In this document: piece after piece, positions 8,535 through 18,874 of the stretch
Layout of the letters: every line of letters starts with the position of its first letter
How positions within the stretch are numbered: position 1 is the stretch's first letter
Source: an uncultured Burkholderiales bacterium
GTDB lineage: Bacteria; Pseudomonadota; Gammaproteobacteria; Burkholderiales; Burkholderiaceae_C
DNA: 64,000 nucleotides
Direction of reading: 5' to 3'
Assembly (NCBI GenBank): GCA_937873395.1
Contig: CALMYH010000054.1
Location: forward strand, 1 to 64,000
Program-made: the position numbers and the translations under genes
The notes under the pieces: model-generated
Told to the model about the DNA's origin: nothing
Seen by the model: only the letters and a program-made list of their open reading frames with translations
Databases searched by the model: none

Positions 8535-9326
8535 TCACATCAGGGAGAAGTCGCGCTCGAAGCGCATCAGGTGCTGGCCACCGTCGACCAGCACCGTGGT
8601 GCCGGTCAGCGAGCGGTTGTTCAGCGCGAACAGCACGGTGGCCGCCACGTCTTCGGGGGTGGACGATCGGCCCAGCGGCGACTGGCGGTGCAGTTCGCGA
8701 AAGCGCTCGTCGCTGAGCATGTGGCTGGTCAGGGTCAGTCCCGGGGCCACACCGACGACACGCACCCGGGGCGCCAGGGCCAGCGCCAGCATGCCGGTGG
8801 CGGCTTCCAGCGCCGCCTTGGACAGGGTGTAGCTGAAGAAGTCGGGGTTGAGGTTCCACAGCTTCTGGTCCAGCAGGTTGACCACCACACCCTCGCGTCC
8901 GTCGTCGTTCCCGCTCAGGTGGCTGGCCAGCGCCTGCGCCAGCAGCACCGGCGCACCGGTGTTGCTGCGCAGGTGCTTTTCCATGCTGTCGAAGCCGAAG
9001 CTGGCGGCCTCGTCGTGTTCGAACAGCGAGGCGCTGTTGACCACCGCGTCGACCCGGCCGAAACGGGTCACCACGGCCGGGATCAGGGCGCGCACATCGG
9101 CCTCGACCGACAGGTCGGCATAGAGGGCCTCGGCGCTGCCGGCGCGGCCGCTGAGCGCGTCGCAGTCGGTCGCGGTCCGGAAGGCATCCTCGGCCGACTG
9201 CCGGTGGTGCACCGCCACGTTCCAGCCCGCCCGGGCCAGCGCCAGCGCGATCTCGCGCCCGAGGCGGCGGCCGGCGCCGGTCACCAGGGCGGTGCGGTGG
9301 GAGACGGGCTCCGTGGAATCGCTCAT
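8535..9326 (-). CDS. SDR oxidoreductase, pteridine reductase/FolM-like
   Basis: A 263-residue short-chain dehydrogenase. The nucleotide-binding motif TGAGRRLG (about 16-23) has the TGxxxRxG form typical of pteridine reductases (PTR1, FolM) rather than the usual TGxxxGxG. NSASLFEHD corresponds to the NNAS region, and the catalytic YTLSK motif lies near 174-178. The DQ in NLLDQKLW upstream of the catalytic Tyr is also seen in PTR1-like enzymes. Its position directly before folB supports dihydrobiopterin/dihydromonapterin or dihydrofolate reductase activity; this is inferred. ATG 9326 shares its CATG with the opposite-strand methyltransferase start. No clear ribosome-binding site precedes it. 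Confidence 0.85.
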   Translation of the reverse strand: MSDSTEPVSHRTALVTGAGRRLGREIALALARAGWNVAVHHRQSAEDAFRTATDCDALSGRAGSAEALYADLSVEADVRALIPAVVTRFGRVDAVVNSASLFEHDEAASFGFDSMEKHLRSNTGAPVLLAQALASHLSGNDDGREGVVVNLLDQKLWNLNPDFFSYTLSKAALEAATGMLALALAPRVRVVGVAPGLTLTSHMLSDERFRELHRQSPLGRSSTPEDVAATVLFALNNRSLTGTTVLVDGGQHLMRFERDFSLM

Positions 9327-10506
9327 GAAGGACAATCGGGGGGTGAATGACACTGCCAGGGGGCGGTCTGCCCCTGTCGCCGAAGGCGAACCCTCAATTT
9401 TACCGGGCGCCCTGCTGAAACGGGCGATCGAGGCCATCCGCGCATCGGGCGGCTGGTTGCCCTTCGACCGTTTCATGGCCCTGGCGCTGTATGAGCCCGG
9501 TCTGGGCTACTACGCCAATGCCAGCCCCAAGTTCGGCCACCTGCCGGGCGGCCCCGAGGGGTCAGGCAGCGACTTCGTCACGGCCCCCGAGCTGACCCCG
9601 CTGTTCGGCCACACGCTGGCGCGCCAGGTGGCGCAGGCCCTGCAGGCCACCGGCACCGACGAGGTCTGGGAGTTCGGCGCCGGCAGCGGTGTGCTGGCGC
9701 GGCAGGTGATGGAGGGGCTGGACGCCCTGTCGGTGCCGCTGCGCCGCTACACCATCGTCGACCTGTCGGGCGACCTGCGGGAACGCCAGCGGGCCACCCT
9801 GCGCGCCCACGAAGCCCGCGTGACCTGGGCCGACCGCCTGCCGGAGCAACTGTCGGGCGTGTTGCTGGGCAACGAGGTGCTGGACGCCATGCCGGTGCAG
9901 CTGCTGGTCCGGCTGGCGGGCCAATGGCACGAGCGCGGGGTGGTGCTGGACGCGGCCGGCGGCCTGGCCTGGGCCGACCGGCCGACCGAGCTGCGGCCCC
10001 CGCTGGAGGTCGACGGCAGCCACGACTACCTGACCGAAATCCACCCCCAGGCCGAGGCCTTCGTGTGCACCCTGGCCGAACGTTGGCAGCGAGGTGCGGC
10101 CTTCTTCATCGATTACGGTTTTCCGGAGACCGAGTACTACCACCCGCAGCGCCACATGGGCACGCTGACCTGCCACCGCGCCCACCGGCGCGACGATGAT
10201 CCGCTGGCCGACCTGGGGCTCAAGGACATCACGGCGCACGTCAACTTCACCGGCATCGCGCTGACGGCGCAGGAGGCCGGGCTGTCGGTGCTGGGCTACA
10301 CCTCGCAGGGTCGCTTTCTGCTCAATGCCGGTCTGCTGGATCTGGCCAGCCAGGCCGGCACGCGCGAGAATGCCCTGATGCAGAAACTGGTCAACGAGCA
10401 CGAGATGGGCGAGCTGTTCAAGGTGCTGTGTCTGGCGCCCGAGGCCTGCGCGGCCGGCTGGACGCCGCTGGGTTTTGCCAGTGGCGACCGCACCCACCGC
10501 CTGTGA
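9325..10506 (+). CDS. Class I SAM-dependent methyltransferase, MidA/NDUFAF7 (DUF185) family
   Basis: A 393-residue protein (387 if translation starts at GTG 9343, which has AAGGA upstream) of the DUF185/MidA family. Motifs include MALALYEPGLGYY near the N terminus, DFVTAPELTPLFG, the SAM-binding EFGAGSGVLA, the LLGNEVLDAMPV block and FFIDYGFPETEYYHPQR. The eukaryotic relative NDUFAF7 dimethylates an arginine of the complex I subunit NDUFS2. The bacterial substrate is usually not known, so no symbol is assigned. The gene starts head-to-head with the FolM-like SDR, with the start codons overlapping if ATG 9325 is used. A DUF2905 gene follows after seven bases. Confidence 0.88.
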   Translation: MKDNRGVNDTARGRSAPVAEGEPSILPGALLKRAIEAIRASGGWLPFDRFMALALYEPGLGYYANASPKFGHLPGGPEGSGSDFVTAPELTPLFGHTLARQVAQALQATGTDEVWEFGAGSGVLARQVMEGLDALSVPLRRYTIVDLSGDLRERQRATLRAHEARVTWADRLPEQLSGVLLGNEVLDAMPVQLLVRLAGQWHERGVVLDAAGGLAWADRPTELRPPLEVDGSHDYLTEIHPQAEAFVCTLAERWQRGAAFFIDYGFPETEYYHPQRHMGTLTCHRAHRRDDDPLADLGLKDITAHVNFTGIALTAQEAGLSVLGYTSQGRFLLNAGLLDLASQAGTRENALMQKLVNEHEMGELFKVLCLAPEACAAGWTPLGFASGDRTHRL

Positions 10507-10513
10507 GGCCCGC

Positions 10514-10708
10514 ATGATCCGCTGGATGATCGTCATCTTCCTGGCCCTGCTGCTGATCAGCTGGTTCACGCCTTTGCTGCACAAGCTCGGTTTCGGCAAG
10601 CTGCCAGGCGACTTCCGCTTCAAGGCCTTCGGGCGCGACTGGTTCATTCCGGTGACCACCACCATCCTGCTGAGCTTTGTGGCCAGCCTGATCGGCCGGG
10701 TCATCTGA
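10514..10708 (+). CDS. DUF2905 family small membrane protein
   Basis: A 64-residue protein with two hydrophobic helices (about 3-20 and 44-62) separated by a conserved GKLPGDFRFKAFGRDW loop. This matches the DUF2905 family of small inner-membrane proteins, whose function is unknown. It begins seven bases after the methyltransferase stop, so it is probably cotranscribed. The ATG at 10514 gives the usual family length. A hairpin follows the stop codon. Confidence 0.85.
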   Translation: MIRWMIVIFLALLLISWFTPLLHKLGFGKLPGDFRFKAFGRDWFIPVTTTILLSFVASLIGRVI

Positions 10709-10718
10709 TACCCAGGCA

Positions 10719-10736
10719 GATACCCCTTGGGGTGTC
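10719..10736 (+). terminator. Candidate terminator hairpin after DUF2905
   Basis: GATACCCC pairs with GGGGTGTC (one G-T wobble) around a tight TT turn, and a T-rich stretch (TTGATTT) follows. It sits 10 bases after the DUF2905 stop and 58 bases before trxC. The minimal loop and interrupted T tract make it a weak call. Confidence 0.4.
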
Positions 10737-10793
10737 TTGATTTCGCCGGGCATGGACCCATCTGCCCAGACATCCCTTGCCCGGAGTGTCTCC

Positions 10794-11237
10794 ATGTCCA
10801 CCGAAACCCTGCACATCGTCTGTCCCCACTGCCACACCACCAACCGCGTGGCCCGTGCCGATCTCGGCAAGGCCGCCGACTGCGGGCGCTGCCATCGCGC
10901 CCTGTTCGAGGGGCATCCGGTGGCGCTGGACGAAGTGGGTTTCGAGAAACATGTGTCGCGTTCCGACCTGCCGGTGCTGGTCGATTTCTGGGCGCCGTGG
11001 TGCGGCCCCTGCCGCATGATGGCACCTGCCTTCGAACAGGCGGCCGCGCAGCTGGAGCCCCACCTGCGCCTGGCCAAGGTGAACACAGAAGAAGCGCAGA
11101 ATCTGGCGGCCCGGCTGCAGATCCGCAGCATTCCCACCCTGGCCCTGTTTGTCGGTGGTCGCGAGGTGGCCCGCCAGCCCGGGGCCATGGGCGCCGCGGA
11201 CATCGTGCGCTGGGCGCGCGCGCACCTGCCCGGCTGA
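10794..11237 (+). CDS. trxC: Thioredoxin 2 (TrxC) with N-terminal zinc ribbon
   Basis: A 147-residue cytoplasmic disulfide reductase. The first 35 residues carry two Cys pairs, CPHC (10-13) and CGRC (about 30-33), forming the zinc ribbon that separates TrxC from Trx1. The thioredoxin fold follows, with active site FWAPWCGPCRMM near 65 and the cis-Pro in RSIPTLALF near 113. TrxC is typically an oxidative-stress-linked thioredoxin. The ATG at 10794 places the zinc ribbon at the very N terminus, as in the family. It stands alone, with a convergent MscS gene 62 bases downstream. Confidence 0.93.
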   Translation: MSTETLHIVCPHCHTTNRVARADLGKAADCGRCHRALFEGHPVALDEVGFEKHVSRSDLPVLVDFWAPWCGPCRMMAPAFEQAAAQLEPHLRLAKVNTEEAQNLAARLQIRSIPTLALFVGGREVARQPGAMGAADIVRWARAHLPG

Positions 11238-11299
11238 CGCAGGCCGCCCCGGTTGACAGGCGGATCGTCCGTCCGCCCCCGTGGGCTGGCCGGCGGCTC

Positions 11300-12202
11300 T
11301 CAGGGGTTGATGGGCTGCACGCCGAAGGACGTGACCTGACCCTGCTTGTCCTGGCCGGCGTAGACGGTCATGTGGGGGAAGGGAATTTCGATGCCCGCGA
11401 CGTCAAAGGCGGCCTTCAGCCGTTTGAGGTATTCGCGCCGCACACCCCATTGTTCCAGCGGCAGGGTGCGGAATCGGCATCGGATGACCACCGCCGAGTT
11501 GCCCCACTCGTTGACCCCGGCGATGTCCAGCTCGTCCAGGATGCGCAGGCTGAACTCGGGGTCCTCGCGCAGGGCCTGGCCGACCTGGCGCATCACCGCC
11601 ATCACCTCGTCCACGTTCTCGCGGTAGGCCACGCCGATGTCCATCACCGCGTGGCTGAACCCGCGGGTCATGTTGATGACGGTGCTGATGGTGCCGTTGG
11701 GCACGTAGTGCACATTGCCGTCGTAGTCGCGCAACTGGACATAACGCAAGGTCACCTCCTCGACGAGGCCGGCATGGTTGCCGAGTTTGACCACGTCGCC
11801 CTGGCGCACCTGGTTCTCCAGCAGCAGGAAGAAGCCGGTGAAGAAGTCCTTGACCAGGCTTTGGGCGCCGAAGCCCACGGCCAGACCGACGACGCCGGCG
11901 GCACCCAGGATGGGGGCCACCGACACGCCCAGCTCGGACAGCACGAGCATGCCGGCGATCAGGCTGACCACCACCGCCACAAGGTACCGGAACACGCGGG
12001 CCAGGGTCTCGGCACGCTTGGAAGCCTCGCGGTCGTCCAGCCGTCCGGCGATGCGTTCGCGCAGCACGCGGATACCCCTTTGCAGGACCGCGATCAGCAC
12101 CCAGGCCGCCACCGTGATGAGGGTGATGCGCAGCAGGCTGGTGGCGGCACCGCCCAGGCTGGCCCACCAGCGGATGAGGGTCTCGAGGGTTGTTTCGTTC
12201 AT
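11300..12202 (-). CDS. Small-conductance mechanosensitive channel, MscS family
   Basis: A 300-residue MscS-family channel. Three N-terminal membrane helices lie at about 18-42, 72-92 and 97-125. The last contains the pore-lining Gly/Ala-rich sequence ILGAAGVVGLAVGFGAQSLV, followed by the beta domain (VRQGDVVKLGNHAGLVEEV) and the C-terminal alpha/beta domain. Length and topology match E. coli MscS (286 residues). These channels open under membrane tension during hypo-osmotic shock. It is adjacent to a trehalose (osmoprotectant) operon on the same strand, a sensible though unproven functional pairing. AAAGGAG precedes the ATG by about four bases. Confidence 0.9.
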   Translation of the reverse strand: MNETTLETLIRWWASLGGAATSLLRITLITVAAWVLIAVLQRGIRVLRERIAGRLDDREASKRAETLARVFRYLVAVVVSLIAGMLVLSELGVSVAPILGAAGVVGLAVGFGAQSLVKDFFTGFFLLLENQVRQGDVVKLGNHAGLVEEVTLRYVQLRDYDGNVHYVPNGTISTVINMTRGFSHAVMDIGVAYRENVDEVMAVMRQVGQALREDPEFSLRILDELDIAGVNEWGNSAVVIRCRFRTLPLEQWGVRREYLKRLKAAFDVAGIEIPFPHMTVYAGQDKQGQVTSFGVQPINP

Positions 12203-12286
12203 GGGGCTCCTTTCACCAGTGGCGCCGCCCGACCCGAAGGCCGGAAGGCTGGGAAGCCGGCAAGGGGAGGTGCCGACGGGTCTGAT

Positions 12287-13665
<1,379 letters not shown>

Positions 13666-13669
<4 letters not shown>

Positions 13670-15513
13670 ATCACACTGTCCCAGGCGGCCGACAGGCGAA
13701 CCGCCGCATTGATGATGCCCACCATGGAGTAGGTCTGCGGGTAGTTGCCCCACATCTCGCCGGTGACCGGGTGGGTGTCCTCGGACAGCAGACCCAATGG
13801 GTTGCGTGCGCGCAGCATGGTCTCGAAGATGGACCGCGCCTCGGCCACGCGCCCCACACGCGCCAGCGCGTCGATGCGCCAGAAGGTGCAGATGTTGAAA
13901 GCGGTCTCGGGTTTGCCGAAGTCGTCGGCGGCCTCGTAGCGGCGCATGTAAGGACCGTCGCACAGGTGAGTTTCCAGCGCGTCCAGCGTGGACAGGAAAC
14001 GCGGATCCCTGGGGTCGATGAAGCCGACCTCGGCCATCAGCAGCACACTGGCGTCCAGGTCGTGCCCACCGAAGCTTTCGGCAAAACTCTGGCGCTCGGC
14101 GCTCCAGGATTCACGCAGGATGCGTTCGCGCATGGCATGGGCGTGGCCGGCCCAGTGGCCCTCTCGGTCGGGCAGGCCCAGCGTGCGGGCGATCTTGGCC
14201 AGACGGTCGCAGGCGGCCCAGCACATCAGGGCCGAACTGGTGTGCACCCGGGCGCGGGTGCGCAGTTCCCACATGCCGGCGTCGGGCTGGTCGAAGATGC
14301 TCACGGCTTTTTCGCCCACCGCTTCCAGCCGCTTGAAGTCGGCGAGGCCGGCTGGGTGCAGCAGGCGTTTGTCGTGGAAGGCCTGGGCCGCGGCCAGCAC
14401 GATGTTGCCGTAGACGTCGTGCTGGAAATGCTCGTGGGCCTGGTTGCCGACCCGCACCGGGCCCATGCCCCGGTAGCCGGGCAGGTGCTCGCAGATGTGT
14501 TCGGGCAGGTCCCGCTCCAGGCCGATGCCGAACAGCGGTTGCACATGGCCGCCGTTGGCCCCGACCACGGCATTGGTCAGCCAGCCGAGGTAGTCCTCCA
14601 TGGTGCCGACCTCGGCCAGGCTGTTGAGCGCCCGCACGACGAAGAAGGCGTCGCGCAGCCAGCAGAACCGGTAGTCCCAGTTGCGCTGGCTGTGGGGCGC
14701 CTCGGGGATGCTGGTGGTCATGGCGGCCACGATGGCCCCGGTGTCCTCGAACACCGAGAGCTTGAGCGTGATGGCGGCGCGGATGACCGCGTCCTGCCAT
14801 TCCAGGGGCACGGCCAGTCGCTGGCTCCAGTTGCGCCAGTAGGCCACGGTTTCCTGCTCGAAGTGCCGTGCGGTGTCCCCGACGCCGCCTTCCAGGGTTT
14901 CGTCCGGACCGAGCAGGAAGTTCAGCTCGCGAGTCAGAAGAAAAGGCTGGCCCCCGAGCACATGGGTGATGCCGGCGTCGGTCTGCAGGCGCAGGGTCTG
15001 CTGCTCACCGACGTAGCGGATGTGGTTGCTGCCCGAGGTGATGGACGGATTCTGTGCGCCCCAGCCGAAGCGCGGGGTCAGGCGCACACGGATGCGCGGG
15101 GTGCCCTCCAGGGCCCGCACCCGGCGCACCAGCGTGGTGGGCCGAAAGAAGCGCCCGCGCGAGGGAAACCGGGGCGCAAAGTCGGTGATCAGCAGGCGCT
15201 GCCCGTGACGGTCGGTCAGCTCGGTTTCCAGCACCGCGGTGTTGGGCACATAGCGTTGCCGGCTGCTGGCAAAGTCCTCGATGTCGATGGCAAAGGTGCC
15301 GGCACCGTCTGCTCCCCCCAGCAGGGCGTGAAACACCGGGTCACCGTCGAAGCGCGGCAGGCAGCACCAGACCACCCGACCGCGCGGGTCGATCAGGGCA
15401 CTGAAGGCGCAGTTGCCCACCAGGCCCAGGGACAGACTGACCTCGGCCGGCGTCTCACAGCGGGGTGTGGCCAGGGGTGGTTTGTCGGAGATATTGGTCG
15501 GGGGCGTGTTCAT
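13666..15513 (-). CDS. Glycoside hydrolase family 15 protein (glucoamylase/trehalase-like)
   Basis: A 615-residue GH15 enzyme. The N-terminal beta-sandwich region (about 30-220) includes GNCAFSALIDPRGRVVWCCLP. The (alpha/alpha)6 barrel follows, with the family motif WDYRFCWLRDA near residue 280 and VHTSSALMCWAACDRL further on. GH15 includes glucoamylases, glucodextranases and bacterial trehalases. Placement between otsB and otsA, with ATGA overlaps on both sides, points to a trehalose-related substrate; that is inference. There is no signal peptide, so it should act in the cytoplasm. An in-frame upstream start exists at 15546, but ATG 15513 fits the coupling. Confidence 0.9.
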
Positions 15514-16244
15514 GGGTGACAGTCGCGGGAGAGTTTGTGCAGCCACTGGCGCAAGGCATGGGGATCGGCCATGCGATGGGTGGCACAGCTGGGCCCGTCA
15601 CCGACCTTGATGCCGATGCCACCGAGCTGCTGCACACGTCGGAAGCCCGCCTCGTCGGTCACGTCGTCACCGGCGAACACCGGCACGCGTCCCTGGAACG
15701 GGGCTTCCTGCAGGAAGGCCGCGATGGCCTCGCCCTTGTTGACGGCCACCGACTTGACCTCGACCACCGCCTTGCCCAGCAGCAGTTGCAGGGAATCCTC
15801 GTTGGCGATGGCACGGCCCATGTGGTCGCGGCACAAGCTTTCGAGGCTCGGGGCCAGGCGATAGTGCAGCGCCACCGAATGGGATTTCTGCTCCATGATC
15901 AGGCCCGGGTGCAGGCTCACCAATGCACGCGCAGCGAGCAGCGCGGATTCGAGGGGCGGCTGGGGTGCCTCGGACAGAGTCTGATCGGCGCATCGCCGCA
16001 CGGCGCCGTGTTCAAAGGCGGTGGGCAGTCGCAACGGGGCCAGGTAAGGATCCAGATCGTCTTGCGCCCGTCCGCTGACCAGCGCCAGCGCGCCGCCCAG
16101 CATCGCCTGCAAGCGCTCCAGCGCAGGGCGCAGGCCAGGATCGACCTTCACGGCGTCGGGTCGTGGCGCCAGGTCGGCCAGTGTGCCGTCGAAATCCAGG
16201 AACAGTGCGGCGGCATCCGGCAACCGGTCCGGTGGGCTTCTCAT
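15510..16244 (-). CDS. otsB: Trehalose-6-phosphate phosphatase
   Basis: A 244-residue HAD-superfamily phosphatase removing phosphate from trehalose-6-phosphate. Motif I DFDGTLADL lies near residue 15 (nucleophile and acid-base Asp), SGRAQDDLD near 55, and motif IV GDDVTDE near 195. The ATG at 16244 is preferred: the frame stays open for another 95 codons upstream, but that portion is low-complexity antisense sequence and the family begins here. Its TGA overlaps the ATG of the GH15 gene. It is the first gene of the trehalose operon and starts 71 bases after cca on the same strand. Confidence 0.94.
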   Translation of the reverse strand: MRSPPDRLPDAAALFLDFDGTLADLAPRPDAVKVDPGLRPALERLQAMLGGALALVSGRAQDDLDPYLAPLRLPTAFEHGAVRRCADQTLSEAPQPPLESALLAARALVSLHPGLIMEQKSHSVALHYRLAPSLESLCRDHMGRAIANEDSLQLLLGKAVVEVKSVAVNKGEAIAAFLQEAPFQGRVPVFAGDDVTDEAGFRRVQQLGGIGIKVGDGPSCATHRMADPHALRQWLHKLSRDCHP

Positions 16245-16315
16245 CACCTGTCCGACCTTACCAGAGGATGGGAGTTCCCGACCTTGGGTCAGGGGAATGG
16301 AGGGTCTGCTAGTCG

Positions 16316-17581
16316 TCAGAGGTGCGGCAGGTCGTGCTCGATGGCGTGTTGCTGTGCAGCCCGCACCCGCTCGCCGATGTGCTCCCCTTCCAGCCCGTCC
16401 CGTCGCGCCTGCGCCGCGACATGGGCGGTGTCCACCGCGCGGGCAAGCTCCAGCGCGGTCAGCAGGCGGTCGCGTTGCGGATAGGGCGCGTTCTCGAAGC
16501 CCAGGCGACCGCGCACGTCGCATTCGCAAGCCAGCAGCACCTCGTCAAAGCGCTCGGGTCGGCGCAGGGCGTCACACCGGTGCAGCAGGCGCAGCAGGGC
16601 CGCGGCTCCGAATTCGCCGCTGCGGTGGATGTGGCCGTGCTCACGCGCCACCACCTCGGCCAGCTCGCGGCATTCGCGCGGAGCGCGCCAACGCTCGCAG
16701 ACCTGGCGCAGCAGGTGCACGCTGCGCTGCTCATGACCGATGTGCCGGGGCAATACGTCGGCCGGGGTGGTGCCTTTGCCCAGGTCGTGGCACAGGCAGG
16801 CAAAGCGCACCGGCAGCGACGCGGCCAGGCGCGCGCTCATGTCCAGCACCATCATCAGGTGAACGCCAGTGTCCACTTCCGGGTGGTAGTCGGCCCGCTG
16901 CGGCACGCCCCACAGACGATCGACCTCGGGCAGCAGGCGCCGCAGGGCACCACAGGCCCGCAGCACCTCGAACATGCGGCTGGGCCGCCGCTCCATCAGG
17001 CCACGCGCCAGCTCCTGCCAGACACGTTCGGCCACCAGGTGGTCGACCTCGCCGTGCTCGACCATCCTGCGCATCAGGGCCATGGTTTCGGGAGCCACGG
17101 AAAAATCGTCGAACCGGGCGGCAAAGCGCGCCAGCCGCAGGATGCGCACCGGGTCCTCGGCAAACGCACCGGTGACGTGTCGCAGCACCTTGTGGTGCAG
17201 GTCCTGCAGTCCCCCATGCGGGTCGATCACCACAGCATCGGTGGGGGCGTCGGCGTGCGCCTGCGCAATCGCCATTGCGTTGATGGTCAGGTCACGCCGG
17301 GCCAGGTCATCCTCCAGCGTCACCGTCGGGTGGGCATGGAAGTCGAAGCCATGGTAGCCTGGCGCGGTCTTTCGCTCGGTGCGGGCCAGCGCGTATTCCT
17401 CGCGCGTGTCCGGGTGCAGAAAGACCGGGAAGTCTCGCCCCACGGGCACAAAGCCGCGCGCCAGCAGGGCCTCGGGGGTGGTGCCCACCACCACCCAGTC
17501 CCGGTCCACATGGGCCTGTTCGTTGCGCTCGCGGGCCAGCAGCGCATCGCGCACCGCGCCGCCCACCAGATAGATATCCAT
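16316..17581 (-). CDS. cca: Multifunctional CCA tRNA nucleotidyltransferase with HD domain
   Basis: A 421-residue class II CCA-adding enzyme that builds or repairs the 3' CCA of tRNA. The polymerase-beta-like head starts MDIYLVGGAVRDALL, with VDRDWVVVG supplying metal-binding acidic residues and LARRDLTINAMA as the RRD motif near 110. The C-terminal HD domain carries CLCHDLGKGTTP near 250, giving phosphodiesterase/phosphatase activities as in E. coli Cca (412 residues). A GST gene lies upstream on the same strand. No strong ribosome-binding site is visible before the ATG. Confidence 0.95.
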   Translation of the reverse strand: MDIYLVGGAVRDALLARERNEQAHVDRDWVVVGTTPEALLARGFVPVGRDFPVFLHPDTREEYALARTERKTAPGYHGFDFHAHPTVTLEDDLARRDLTINAMAIAQAHADAPTDAVVIDPHGGLQDLHHKVLRHVTGAFAEDPVRILRLARFAARFDDFSVAPETMALMRRMVEHGEVDHLVAERVWQELARGLMERRPSRMFEVLRACGALRRLLPEVDRLWGVPQRADYHPEVDTGVHLMMVLDMSARLAASLPVRFACLCHDLGKGTTPADVLPRHIGHEQRSVHLLRQVCERWRAPRECRELAEVVAREHGHIHRSGEFGAAALLRLLHRCDALRRPERFDEVLLACECDVRGRLGFENAPYPQRDRLLTALELARAVDTAHVAAQARRDGLEGEHIGERVRAAQQHAIEHDLPHL

Positions 17582-17629
17582 GGCACGAGTGTAGACCTGC
17601 GCGTCAGGCCCGGGGCCTGCAGAGGCGAA

Positions 17630-18346
17630 TCATCCCCTGTTCGGCCTGACGCGGTAGGGTTCCTCGAAGTCCAGGAAGTCGTGTTCGGCCAGGGCGTCGC
17701 GGATCCAGGCCTGCACACCGGGCAGCGCGGTCACCCGCTCCACGTAGGCCTGCAGCGGAACCGACAGCGGAAGGCCATAGGTGCGCAGGCGCATGCAAAT
17801 CGGCGCGTAGTAGGCATCGGCGATGCTGAAGGCGCCGAACAGCAGGGGCTGGCTGCCATCGGACAGCCGTTCGGGCTGGGCCGACAGCAGGTCCTGCCAG
17901 AGTTCGCTCAGCCGCGCCACATCGGCACGCACCGCGCCCTGGTCACGCCAGATCAGGCGACCGATGTCCGGCAGGGAAGCCTCGATGTTCATCGGGCAGT
18001 GGCTGCGCAGCGCACCGAAGCCACTGTGCATCTCGGCGCACACACTGCGTGCCCGGGCCCGCTGGCGCGGATCGCTCGGCCACAGTTGGCGATCGGGGAA
18101 GCGTTCGGCCAGGTACTCGGCAATGGCCAGCGTGTCCCAGACGGCGAAGCCGTCGTCGACCAGCACCGGTACCTTGCCCACAGGGTTGATGCCCTGCAGG
18201 GTTTTCTTGAATGTCGAGTCTGCCTCGAACGAATCGAAGCGAACCATCACTTCCTCGAAGTCGATGCCGGCCTGGCGCATCAGCACCCAGGGCCGCATGG
18301 ACCAGGACGAGTAGTTCTTGTTGCCGATGTACAGCTGAAGCGCCAT
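17630..18346 (-). CDS. Glutathione S-transferase family protein
   Basis: A 238-residue protein with an N-terminal thioredoxin-like GST domain (about 3-80: YIGNKNYSSWSMRPWVLM, NPVGKVPVLVDD with the cis-Pro, and WDTLAIAEYLAE) and an all-helical C-terminal domain (about 95-215). The SSWSMRPW segment holds the likely active-site Ser. This subtype is common in Burkholderiales next to cca. The substrate is unknown. AGGAGA lies seven bases before the ATG. Confidence 0.9.
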   Translation of the reverse strand: MALQLYIGNKNYSSWSMRPWVLMRQAGIDFEEVMVRFDSFEADSTFKKTLQGINPVGKVPVLVDDGFAVWDTLAIAEYLAERFPDRQLWPSDPRQRARARSVCAEMHSGFGALRSHCPMNIEASLPDIGRLIWRDQGAVRADVARLSELWQDLLSAQPERLSDGSQPLLFGAFSIADAYYAPICMRLRTYGLPLSVPLQAYVERVTALPGVQAWIRDALAEHDFLDFEEPYRVRPNRG

Positions 18347-18398
18347 GGAGTTCTCCTGATGGGAGCACCGATATTAGGCGCGGGCGGCCACCGGATTG

Positions 18399-18418
18399 AT
18401 GGCGGATCGAGCCGCCAT
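18399..18418. other. Hairpin between csoR-like and GST genes
   Basis: ATGGCGG and CCGCCAT form a perfect 7-bp stem around a six-base loop (ATCGAG). No T tract follows on either strand, so an intrinsic terminator is unlikely. It could be a protein-binding palindrome or an mRNA structure in the 115-base space upstream of the GST gene. Confidence 0.35.
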
Positions 18419-18461
18419 TGATGCGGCCGTCATGCCGCCGCCGGATCGGGTCCGGGCTGGG

Positions 18462-18776
18462 TCAGGCGTATTTTTCCAGGATGCGGGCGGAACGCTCGAC
18501 CTCGCGGAAGGTGTCGACTTCCGACTCCGATGTGGTCACCGCTTCCATGACCGAGCAGGCCATCATGCGATAGAAGGCCTTGTCCATGGCCTTGCGTGCG
18601 GCCGACATCTGCTGCGCCACATCTTCGCAGGGGCGACCCGACTCGACCATGTCGATCAGGCCCCGCACCTGGCCTTCGATGCGCTTGAGTCGGTTGACCA
18701 CGTCGCGCTGGTGCTCGCTGCGGTAGGTCGACGGACTGGCCGCTGCGGTTTTTGGAGTTCTGGTGGTGGCGCCCAT
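18462..18776 (-). CDS. CsoR/RcnR/FrmR-family repressor with atypical ligand residues
   Basis: A 104-residue all-helical protein of the CsoR/RcnR family (DUF156), whose members sense metals, formaldehyde or sulfur species and repress by binding GC-rich operators. The core is NRLKRIEGQVRGLIDMV (29-44) followed by C50 in GRPCEDV, the first ligand position. Gapless alignment to mycobacterial CsoR places S75 and A79 at the second and third copper-ligand positions (His and Cys there), with a Cys at 74 instead. It is therefore not a canonical Cu sensor. About 20 N-terminal residues precede the core. No exporter or detoxification gene adjoins it, so the target is unknown. Confidence 0.85.
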   Translation of the reverse strand: MGATTRTPKTAAASPSTYRSEHQRDVVNRLKRIEGQVRGLIDMVESGRPCEDVAQQMSAARKAMDKAFYRMMACSVMEAVTTSESEVDTFREVERSARILEKYA

Positions 18777-18874
18777 GTCGGATCCTCTTGATGCCGGGTT
18801 GGATGTCGGAAAGAGATCAAGTGTGCCAAAAAAGTCGCTGGCTGGAAAACCGGGCGTTGGCGAGGCGATCGGTC

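Noticed and set aside
13771..15519. Plus-strand open frame (582 codons) opposite the GH15 gene.
   Set aside because: Composition is His/Gln/Gly-rich with no domain; the GH15 motifs are on the other strand.
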